Positions 54,218-61,324 of a stretch of 64,000 bases of DNA are shown here, piece by piece. Each line of letters begins with the position of its first letter. The first letter of the stretch is position 1. The notes beneath the pieces were generated by a model. It did not search any database and had not been told where the DNA came from. It saw only the letters and a program-made list of their open reading frames with translations. The translations under genes and the position numbers were made by a program. Source of the DNA: Streptomyces deccanensis (GTDB taxonomy: Bacteria > Actinomycetota > Actinomycetes > Streptomycetales > Streptomycetaceae); contig NZ_CP092431.1 in NCBI RefSeq assembly GCF_022385335.1, positions 5,580,001 to 5,644,000 on the forward strand, given 5' to 3'.

Positions 54218-54631
54218 ATGACCGGATTCTGGAACGTCGACGCCCCTGACGGTCAGCCGGTACGACTCTCCTTCGTCTCCACCGCTGCTCTGGGTGGTAC
54301 GGCCGAGTTCATCGTGCATGGCCCGTGCGGCCGTGTTGTCGGCCGACTTCGTTTCCGTGCCTGCGGAGCGTGCCGTACGGGGCGCATCCTGGACCTCTGG
54401 ATCTGCGATACGTGGCAGCGCCAGGGACTGGGGCGAGAACTGGTGTGTTCCCTGTTCGCCCACCGTCGCGGCTACCGGTGGAATACCACCCTGCAGAGCC
54501 GCCAGGGGCGGTCCTTCTTTGCGGCGATGACGCGGGAGACCGCACTGAGCCTGCCCCACGGCGGCCCGTTATGTCCCCATCTCATGGGATGGTTCCGGCG
54601 TATCTGGCGCCGCCTGCTGCACGCCTGCTGA
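54218..54631 (+). CDS. GNAT-like N-acetyltransferase
   Basis: 137 residues. The GNAT core is seen in VVGRLRFRACGACRTGRILDLWI, then the acetyl-CoA loop WQRQGLGRELVCSLFAHRRG. The region before it (VRLSFVSTAALGGTAEFIVHG) fits the first strands. Substrate unknown. ATG 54218 with AGGAGG. Monocistronic. Confidence 0.7.
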   Translation: MTGFWNVDAPDGQPVRLSFVSTAALGGTAEFIVHGPCGRVVGRLRFRACGACRTGRILDLWICDTWQRQGLGRELVCSLFAHRRGYRWNTTLQSRQGRSFFAAMTRETALSLPHGGPLCPHLMGWFRRIWRRLLHAC

Positions 54632-54866
54632 AAGCGGGGTTCAGCGCGGCCGGGGGCACGTCATCACGTCTTCGTGGCCGGGATGTCGGCCAATTCCTGA
54701 CAGCAACCGGCAGGCGGACCGTAGTGAACACTGCCGGAACCTGGCAGTGCGACCGCTATAGCTGTGCGCGCACCATGAAAGATGGGGAGCTGGTCTGGGC
54801 AGTGGGCCCATCTCTCCCCAGCAGGCTGGAAGCGAGTTGCCGGTGCTCACGAAGGGGTGTCGGCCG

Positions 54867-55448
54867 ATGGCGACGGCGCGGTGTGCCAGGGTGCGGTGGT
54901 GGCGGTGGCGGCGTAATCCGCTGCTGCGGCGCAGCGACGTCATCGAAGCCTGGGTCATCCTCGCTGGATGGGTGCTGGCCCTGGTGGGCGGCCTGTTCGC
55001 GGGGCTGGCGGCGGCAGACGCGGTCGAGCGGTCCGCGGACCGGCAGCGGGCGGAGCGCCGCACGGTGTCGGCCGTACTCGTCGAGGACGCCGCGGGCAAG
55101 GTGCCCGCCAGGGCAGCGGGCGATCCGCGGGTGTGGGCGACGGTCCGCTGGACCGCGCCGGACGGTTCGACTCGCACCGGCGAGGCCAGGGTCTCGGCGA
55201 CGAGTCCCGCCGGCAACCGGGTCGCGATATGGATCGACAAGGACGGTCACCTCACTGCCGAACCCCTGACCGACGAGCAGGCACGATCCCATGCGGCTGC
55301 CGCAGGATTGCTGGTCGCGGCAGGTGCGGGCGGCATCGCCCTGGCCGCTGTCTCCGTTATACGCATGTACCTGAGCCAGCGGCGTTTGGAGCAGTGGGCC
55401 GTGGAGTGGGAGCGGATCGACACGCGGTGGGGGAGAAAGGCCGGCTGA
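54867..55448 (+). CDS. Rv1733c-like two-helix membrane protein
   Basis: 193 residues. The signature RRNPLLRRSDVIEAWVILAG near residue 20 begins helix 1 (VLALVGGLFAGLAAADAV); an outside domain of about 100 residues (RTVSAVLVEDAAG, WATVRWTAPDGSTRTGEARV, GNRVAIWIDKDGHLT) follows, then helix 2 (AAAAGLLVAAGAGGIALAAV) and a short cytoplasmic end. This is the Rv1733c family common in Streptomyces and mycobacteria, function unknown, often induced in dormancy. ATG 54867 with AAGGGG. Confidence 0.82.
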   Translation: MATARCARVRWWRWRRNPLLRRSDVIEAWVILAGWVLALVGGLFAGLAAADAVERSADRQRAERRTVSAVLVEDAAGKVPARAAGDPRVWATVRWTAPDGSTRTGEARVSATSPAGNRVAIWIDKDGHLTAEPLTDEQARSHAAAAGLLVAAGAGGIALAAVSVIRMYLSQRRLEQWAVEWERIDTRWGRKAG

Positions 55449-55513
55449 CCCGACCAGTTGATCAGCGAGACCCAGGGGCGACGAAGTCCGACCCCCCGTC
55501 CGGCTGGCAAGGG

Positions 55514-55870
55514 TCATTGCCGACCGCTGATGCCCTGTGCCTGATCAACAGCCTGTGCTCGCATTGCCCGCCGGTAGAACCACTCGCCCAGCTGCGATCC
55601 GGCCACGAGCCCTCCCGCGAACATCAGCAGCCCACCCTGCACCACGGAAGCGAAAAAACTGGCGTCCTCGGTGGCGGCCAGGTCGCTCCACCGTAGAAGC
55701 GGGCCGGTCAGCCCGCCGAGCCAGATCACCAGCAGGGCGACGCCCCGGACGCGGATGGCCCATGGGGTCGTACGGCTGCGGATTCGTTTCGGTGCCCAGC
55801 CCCGCAGCGAGGCGATGGCCACGGGCAGCGCGAAGGCTGACCAGCCGACCAGCCAGAGCCACAGAAACAC
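55514..55870 (-). CDS. small integral membrane protein downstream of flotillin
   Basis: 118 residues with three helices (FLWLWLVGWSAFALPVAIAS, VRGVALLVIWLGGLTGPLL, FASVVQGGLLMFAGGLVAG). GTG 55870, AGGAGG nine nt upstream. It follows the flotillin gene by 75 bp on the same strand and may be the third gene of that operon. Unknown function. Confidence 0.65.
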   Translation of the reverse strand: MFLWLWLVGWSAFALPVAIASLRGWAPKRIRSRTTPWAIRVRGVALLVIWLGGLTGPLLRWSDLAATEDASFFASVVQGGLLMFAGGLVAGSQLGEWFYRRAMRAQAVDQAQGISGRQ

Positions 55871-55945
55871 CCCTCGTACCTCCTCGCGTACGAGCCCGGG
55901 GGGTTCCAGGACCGCCCGGGCTCGCTTCTCCGGTCGATGCCGGCG

Positions 55946-57379
55946 TCAGCCGGTGATCTCGACCTTCCCGTTGGCCCCGGCGGGTGCCGTCGTCGCGGGC
56001 TGCGCGCCGCCGACCCGGCCGGTGATGCCCTTCAGCAGCTCGGCGAGGTCGACTCCGGTGGTGGAACCGAGCAGTTCGAGGCCCTGGGCGACGTTGTCGG
56101 CGACCGTGCGCGAGAGCTGACTGGCGCCGTCGGTGGAGATGACCGTCATCTTGTCGATCGCGCTGAGCGGCTCGGACGCCTTGGCGACGACCTGCGGCAG
56201 CACCTCCACCAGCATCTGCAGGACGGCGGCGTCGCCGTACTGGGCGAAGGCGTCGGCCTTCTTCTGCATGGCGTCGGCCTCGGCGGCACCCTTGGCGCCG
56301 ATGGCGGCGGCCTCCGCCTCGCCCTCGAGGCGGACGGCGTCGGCGAGCGCGGCGCGCTGCGCCTTCTCGCCCTCACCGGTCAGCCTGGCCCGCTCGGCGG
56401 TTGCCTCGGCCTCCTTGACCAGCGCGATCCGGCGGGCCTCGGCTTCCTGCTCGGCCTGGTAGCGGGCGGCGTCGGCGGGCTTGCGGACCTTGGTGTCCAG
56501 CTCCCGGTCGGTCAGCGCGGCCTGGCGTTCGGCGACCTTCTCCTGCTCGCTGAGCACTTCCTGCTGCCGGGCTGCCTCGGCGAGTGGTCCGGCTGCGGCG
56601 GCGCGGGCGGCGGCCTCGTCGGTCTCGGCCTTGATCTCGGCCTGCTTCAGCGCGAAGGTCCGCTGGGCGATGGCTATTTCCTCCTCCGCCTTCAGCCGGG
56701 CCTGCTCGGCGGCGCGCCGCGCGACGGCCTCGGCGATGTCGGCCTCCTGCTTGGCTCGGGCGGCCTCCGGGCGGCCGAGGTCCTCCAGGTAGGAGCCCTC
56801 GGTGGTGATGTCCTGGATCTGGAAGGCGTCCAACACCAGGCCCTGCCCGGACAGGCTCGCCTCGGCCTCCTCGGCGACCTGACTGGCGAACGCGGCCCGG
56901 TCACGAATGATGTCCTCCACCGACATCCGACCGACGATGGCCCGCAGTGCGCCGGAGAGAACTTCCTGGGTGAAGCCGACGATGCCGTCCTGCTGCATCA
57001 GGAACCGCTGGGCCGCGGCGCGGATCGAGTCCTCGGTGCCGCCGACCTTGACGATGGCGACGCCTTCGAGGTTCGCCTTGACACCGCGCAAGGTGACCGC
57101 GCCGCGTACCGCGATCGGGATGTGCCGCGAGGACAGGTCGAGGGTGAACTTCTGCTGCACGAACGGCACGACGAACACTCCGCCGCCGACCACGACCTTC
57201 TGCCCGCTGTTGTCGGTGAACACCCGCCCGGTCTCCGGGTCGGTGGCCTGCTTGCCGCGCCGGCCGGTGACGATGAACGCCTCGCTCGGGCCCGCCACCT
57301 TGTAGCGGGTGACCACGACGAGGCCGAGCAGGACAAGGAGTACGACGACTCCTATCACGGCGAAGACGACTGGACTCAT
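55946..57379 (-). CDS. flotillin (SPFH) family protein
   Basis: 477 residues. N-terminal helix (VVFAVIGVVVLLVLLGLVVV), SPFH domain (PSEAFIVTGRRGKQATDPETG, PFVQQKFTLDLSSRHIPIAV, GVKANLEGVAIVKVGGTEDS), then a long Ala/Glu coiled-coil with repeated EAEA motifs (about 190-380) and a conserved C-terminal end (AVLQMLVEVLPQVVAKASEPL). It is a true flotillin/YuaG type, different from the stomatin-type SPFH at 39.4 kb. Forms membrane microdomains. ATG 57379 with GAGGGG upstream. The NfeD partner precedes it in the same operon. Confidence 0.92.
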   Translation of the reverse strand: MSPVVFAVIGVVVLLVLLGLVVVTRYKVAGPSEAFIVTGRRGKQATDPETGRVFTDNSGQKVVVGGGVFVVPFVQQKFTLDLSSRHIPIAVRGAVTLRGVKANLEGVAIVKVGGTEDSIRAAAQRFLMQQDGIVGFTQEVLSGALRAIVGRMSVEDIIRDRAAFASQVAEEAEASLSGQGLVLDAFQIQDITTEGSYLEDLGRPEAARAKQEADIAEAVARRAAEQARLKAEEEIAIAQRTFALKQAEIKAETDEAAARAAAAGPLAEAARQQEVLSEQEKVAERQAALTDRELDTKVRKPADAARYQAEQEAEARRIALVKEAEATAERARLTGEGEKAQRAALADAVRLEGEAEAAAIGAKGAAEADAMQKKADAFAQYGDAAVLQMLVEVLPQVVAKASEPLSAIDKMTVISTDGASQLSRTVADNVAQGLELLGSTTGVDLAELLKGITGRVGGAQPATTAPAGANGKVEITG

Positions 57380-57488
57380 GATGTCTTTCCCCTCAGCCCT
57401 CCCAGGGGACGGCAGATCGATACGGCTCAAGTAGATGAAAGGGCGGCGCCGGTGCAACGGCGCCCGATGTGAAGAGCGGCGCCGCGGG

Positions 57489-58004
57489 TCAGCGTTCGAC
57501 CGGGCGTACGGAGACCGCTGTCTGCGACAGCGCCTCCTCCACCCAGATCTCGGCGCCTCGCGGCACCGGGCTTGGGCTCTTCGCCGCGAGCTTCACCGGT
57601 TGCCCGGCCAGGTGGACCAGCACCTCGCCGTAGCCGCCGACCGGAATGGCCGTCACCACGGAACCCGCGGCGCCGATCAGGTCGTCGCCGCGCGGGGCAG
57701 CGCTTGACCGGTCGTTCAACAGGGCCCGGCTGAGGCGGTAGGCGAGCCAGCCCGTGGCAGCTCCGGCGGGCACGCCGACCGCGCTGGCGCCGACCGCGCC
57801 GAGCCCGGTGGTGCCCAAGACGATCGCGCCGGAGAAGCCGAGCATGGACACGAACCCGGCGATGACCGGAAGCGACAGCCAGCCGTCGAAAAGACCGTCG
57901 AGCGCGTCAACCCCGCCGAAGAGGCCCTCGAGAACACCGTCGAAGACGAGGGACAGAGCGAGGAGTACGACTCCTGCGATGCCGAGACCCAGAAACCAGG
58001 TCAT
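57489..58004 (-). CDS. NfeD-like (YuaF-type) membrane protein
   Basis: 171 residues. Helices at 1-20 (TWFLGLGIAGVVLLALSLVF), 45-90 (LPVIAGFVSMLGFSGAIVLG, GLGAVGASAVGVPAGAATGW), then an OB-fold domain (DDLIGAAGSVVTAIPVGGYG, VLVHLAGQPVKLAAKS, GAEIWVEEALSQTAVSV). Upstream gene of the flotillin pair, as yuaF is of yuaG. ATG 58004. A palindrome similar to the one before the PucR gene lies about 75 bp upstream. Confidence 0.85.
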   Translation of the reverse strand: MTWFLGLGIAGVVLLALSLVFDGVLEGLFGGVDALDGLFDGWLSLPVIAGFVSMLGFSGAIVLGTTGLGAVGASAVGVPAGAATGWLAYRLSRALLNDRSSAAPRGDDLIGAAGSVVTAIPVGGYGEVLVHLAGQPVKLAAKSPSPVPRGAEIWVEEALSQTAVSVRPVER

Positions 58005-58079
58005 CCGCGTTCACCGCCCCTCTCCCACAGTCCCCCCGCTGGTGACCGCCATACTCACACGTAGACCCCGCCGAAAACA

Positions 58080-58096
58080 CTGCCTGGTTCCGGCAA
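58080..58096. promoter_or_regulatory. TTGCC-N7-GGCAA-like palindrome before nfeD-flotillin
   Basis: CTGCCTGGTTCCGGCAA, one arm mismatch from the palindrome at 52112 upstream of PucR. On the operon strand it overlaps a -10-like TAGAGA. Candidate PucR site. Confidence 0.45.
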
Positions 58097-58269
58097 TCTC
58101 TACGCTCTCTTGATGTCGACCTCCCCGCAGCCTGGCCGGAGTGCGGTGGGGACCCGGCCGACGGCGGCCCCTGAGGACAGCCGTGTCCAGACCAGTTGCT
58201 CGCGTACCACCGCCCCTGTTCATCCGAGCAGCCGCACCGACCGAGTCGGGAAGCGCCACGGGGCCAGGT

Positions 58270-60211
58270 CTACGGCGTGGCGGGGTCGGCCGGCCTGGGA
58301 TGGCGGCCGAGGAGTTCGGCGAGCCCTTGCCGGGTCGTCGCCAGCACGACCCGGTCCTCGGGCCGCAGGACGTATCCGGGGTGCAGTTCCCAGAGCAGCC
58401 CGGGAGGCCGGTCGTCGCCGTCGCCCGGATGAGCCGCGGCGAGGTCGGGGCGCCGGTCGGCGGGCGCGGCGGCATCCAGGGCCAGAACGCGCCAGGCCCC
58501 GGGGCGGAAGGCTTCGGCGACCGTGCGGCCTTCCAATTGCGGGTGGCCTGCGACGACGAGGGCCGCGACGAGGAGCACCTTGCGTTCGACGGGAATGGCG
58601 CCGAGGATCTGGCGGCCCATCATCGCGCCGGCGAACGCGGGGGCCGCGAGGCTGGAGACACTGCGGCTGCGGGTGAGGGCCTGCGGGTGGGCGGCGCGCA
58701 GGGTGCGGTAGACGGCGGTGGCGAAGCCGTCGTCGTACAGGCGCAGCGCGACACGCAGGTCGGGTTTGACGGAGCGTGCGTACAGGGCGGCTTCGAGGTT
58801 GGTGGTGTCGGAGCTGGTCAGGGCGAGGAGGGCGTGCGCGCGGTGGATCTTGGCGGACTCCAGGACGCCCTCCTCGACGACGTCCTCGATGACGGTGGGG
58901 ATGCGCAGGCGGCGTGCCAGCGGGATGCTGCGTGCCTCGGGGTCGGACTCCACACAGACGACGGGGATGTCGAGTTCCTTCAGCCGGGCCAGTACGCGGT
59001 TCCGATCTTGCCGAGACCGAGGAGGACGACGTGCCCGGACAGGCCGCGTGGTGGGCGGCGCAGGGCGGTGGAGCTGCGGAATGCGCCCAGGCCCTCCAGT
59101 ACGGCCGCGGTCATCACCGCCAGCAGCAGCAACCCGGCCAGCCCGGAGAGGAGTTGCATGATCTGACGGCTCAGCGGCTCGCCGAGCGCCGGGTCGTCGA
59201 TGGCGAACAGGTCGAGCAGAGTGAGGTGCGTGGCGTGCAGCAGGCTGTCGTCGGTGGTCAGCCAGTAGGCGACGGCGAGGCCGAAGACGCAGGCGAGCAG
59301 GCCGAACAGCGAACCGCGCAGTCGACGCGAGAACAACTGTCCGAGCAGTGAGCCCCGGTTGGCCAGCCGCCCGCTGGGCAGGAGCGGCCCGCTGTACGAG
59401 ACGGCCTCCAGTACAACCGTGCCGTGTCCGGTCGCCGCGGCAACCGCCTCCTCGCTGGGCAGAAGCTGGGGCGCCTCCGTCCCGCTGCGGTCCGAACCCT
59501 CAGCCCCCGCAGGATCGTTGGCCGTCGCCGAGAGCAGTGCCAGGGTGCACAGGCCAGGGTCGAAAGCCTCACCGCGACGCGTCGGAGTGCGTTCGACCGC
59601 TCGCAGCAGCAGCCCATCCGCCTGTACCACCTTGCTGGTGCCCGCGACGGCCGTGGCGGCCAGCGCCGGTGCGGCGGTGTCCGCGTCGGACAGGACGGTA
59701 GTGGAGGTGTCCAGAGCCACCGGGTCCAGCCCCGGTGAGGCGACAATGGCGGCCTGGTCCAGCAGCTCCTCCAACTGCTGGCCGAGCTTGCGGTTGTACA
59801 GCCGGATCACCAGCCGCACCTGTGGGTTGAGGCGCCGGGCGATCAATGCGGCGCGGATGTTCACCTCGTCGTCCTCATGCACCAGAGCGACCGCGGTGGC
59901 CCGAGCGACACCGGCTGCGGCTAATACCTCGTCGGTGAGCTCCGACGCTTCCAGCACATGCCCGTTGTCGGCGGCGTCCGGTGCGGTGCCCGTGGCCCGC
60001 GTCATCACCGAGGACACGCGTCCGAAGAGTGCCGTCGCCCGGCGCCGGGCGACGTGCCCGTCGCGACACCGCTCCGGGTGGGAGCGACGAGCGTGACCTG
60101 CTCGCGGTAGACGTCGCGCAGTTCGTCGGACAGCCGGTGGGCCAGCCCGTCATCACCGCAGACGATCATGTGCCCGCTGCGTGGCGGCAGCTGGCGTGGG
60201 AGGGACGACAT
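58270..60211 (-). pseudogene. CASTOR/POLLUX-like ion-channel protein with two frameshifts
   Basis: Three minus-strand frames give one protein of about 640 residues. 60211-60050: SGHMIVCGDDGLAHRLSDEL, a Rossmann NAD-binding start. 60017-58980: VLEASELTDEVLAAAGV, NIRAALIARRLNPQVRLVIR, two helices (SLFGLLACVFGLAVAYWLTT; LLSGLAGLLLLAVMTAAVLE), then GHVVLLGLGKIGT. 58953-58270: VESDPEARSIPLARRLRIPT, LLALTSSDTTNLEAALYARS and the RCK_C end. Restoring one C near 59000 rejoins LGKIGTRVLARLKEL with VVCVESD; another shift lies near 60040-60075. In the family, TrkA-N proteins of this type are putative cation channels. Either recently inactivated or affected by base-calling errors. Confidence 0.8.
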
Positions 60212-60477
60212 GGAAGATCACTTTGCCGCAGTTCGACAGCTGCTTCCATGCCTACGCAACAGATGCCGCAGGTGGGGGCCGCGAGGCGGAGAGTGGATCG
60301 GCAGTTCCGCATGATGGCTCTGCCTCCGCGCAGCGGGTGGTGCGGCGGACCGTTGTTTCGACCCGGCCGGCTGCGCCGCTTCGCACGCCGACGCCTGCGG
60401 CGCATCAGCACGAGCCGCCGTTGAGCCCCGGTCATGGGCAACCCCGACCGCAAGGCCGACCGCAATGACGCCGCCGC

Positions 60478-60825
60478 TCAGACGCCGAAGCCGGCTTCCG
60501 CGTCGACGACGGTGTCATGTATCCGAAGGACTTGATCAGCCCCCGTCATCTGAAGGACCCGCTGGAGGGGACCGGGGACACTCGCCAGTACCAGCACGGC
60601 GCCGCTCGCCGCCGCCTGCCGCCACGCTCCGAGCAGCACGCTCAGTCCGGCCGAGTCGCAGAACGAGACGTCGGACAGGTCCAGGACGATGAAGCGATCG
60701 CCCCGCCCCAACAGCTCCCTGAACTGTGCGCGGAACGCCGAGTCGGTCACATAGTCCATGTCGCCGCTGACCCTCGCTACCAGGCAGCGACCCGAGGTGG
60801 TCATCTCGACCGAAGGGTCAGTCAC
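60478..60825 (-). CDS. anti-sigma-factor antagonist (STAS domain)
   Basis: 115 residues. Canonical STAS: CLVARVSGDMDYVTDSAFRA, FIVLDLSDVSFCDSAGLSVLL with the phosphorylatable Ser of DSAGL, and AVLVLASVPGPLQRVLQMTG. In the family it binds RsbW-like kinases and releases a sigma factor when dephosphorylated. Possible partners in the window are the ATPase at 6.5 kb and the phosphatase at 35 kb; unproven. GTG 60825, AGGAGAG upstream. Confidence 0.88.
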   Translation of the reverse strand: MTDPSVEMTTSGRCLVARVSGDMDYVTDSAFRAQFRELLGRGDRFIVLDLSDVSFCDSAGLSVLLGAWRQAAASGAVLVLASVPGPLQRVLQMTGADQVLRIHDTVVDAEAGFGV

Positions 60826-60936
60826 AAGCGCTCTCCTAGCCGTTCTGGTAGGGAGAAGACGGCGGAATCGTGAGGGGAGCCCATGCTTCGCGGCTGAGGA
60901 GAACAGCGACTTCCGCGGGCATCGCCGAAGGATGTG

Positions 60937-61128
60937 TCACGGACCGCCTCGATTCCACCGGCCGGCCAGCAGTGCGATCCCAGCAGCCGCCAGGCTCAGG
61001 ATGCCGAACAGCAGAACCGGAAGCCCGGGTCCCGGCAGCACCCACATCACCGCACCGCAGAGAGTGAGCAACGCGCCGATGACCGTGAGTACACCTACGA
61101 GGGGGCGTCCCGTGTGAGGTCTGGACAT
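60937..61128 (-). CDS. small membrane protein behind leader element
   Basis: 63 residues: VGVLTVIGALLTLCGAVMWV and GLPVLLFGILSLAAAGIALL, with a PGPG turn between them, resembling the small PGPGxP two-helix proteins (DUF/PGPGW type) of actinobacteria. ATG 61128 with CTGGAG upstream. Preceded by the short form of the GCCGGGAAG leader. Confidence 0.65.
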   Translation of the reverse strand: MSRPHTGRPLVGVLTVIGALLTLCGAVMWVLPGPGLPVLLFGILSLAAAGIALLAGRWNRGGP

Positions 61129-61158
61129 TTGGCGGCTCCAGGGAAGGGGGCAGTCAAT

Positions 61159-61196
61159 GCCGACCAGGCTTCCCGGCTCACCTGTGGCGCATTGTA
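61159..61196 (-). ncRNA. structured 5' leader element, copy 5 (short form)
   Basis: Minus strand: -10 TACAAT (61196-61191), 13 bases, core GCCGGGAAGCCTGGTCGGC (61177-61159), start codon 30 bp further on. One base differs in the loop (T to C) and one just upstream (GTGTGCC to GTGAGCC); all positions proposed to pair are kept. Confidence 0.55.
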
Positions 61197-61197
61197 G

Positions 61198-61323
61198 TCA
61201 CTTCAGATAGAAGCGCGGGGCCAGGGCCACGAGAAAGGGGCGGGTCCGACGCCGACAGCAGTGGGCAACTCGACGTAACTGCTCCCGCGCGCCGGCGCGG
61301 ATCGACTGGACGGTACGCGTCAC
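61198..61323 (-). CDS. possible 41-aa basic peptide
   Basis: GTG 61323 follows the ATPase stop within a few bases and has AAGGAG (in the ATPase end) just upstream. The peptide is basic (GAREQLRRVAHCCRRRTRPF). It may be a small gene coupled to the ATPase gene or chance; it also runs over the promoter of leader copy 5. Confidence 0.25.
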   Translation of the reverse strand: MTRTVQSIRAGAREQLRRVAHCCRRRTRPFLVALAPRFYLK

Positions 61324-61324
61324 C

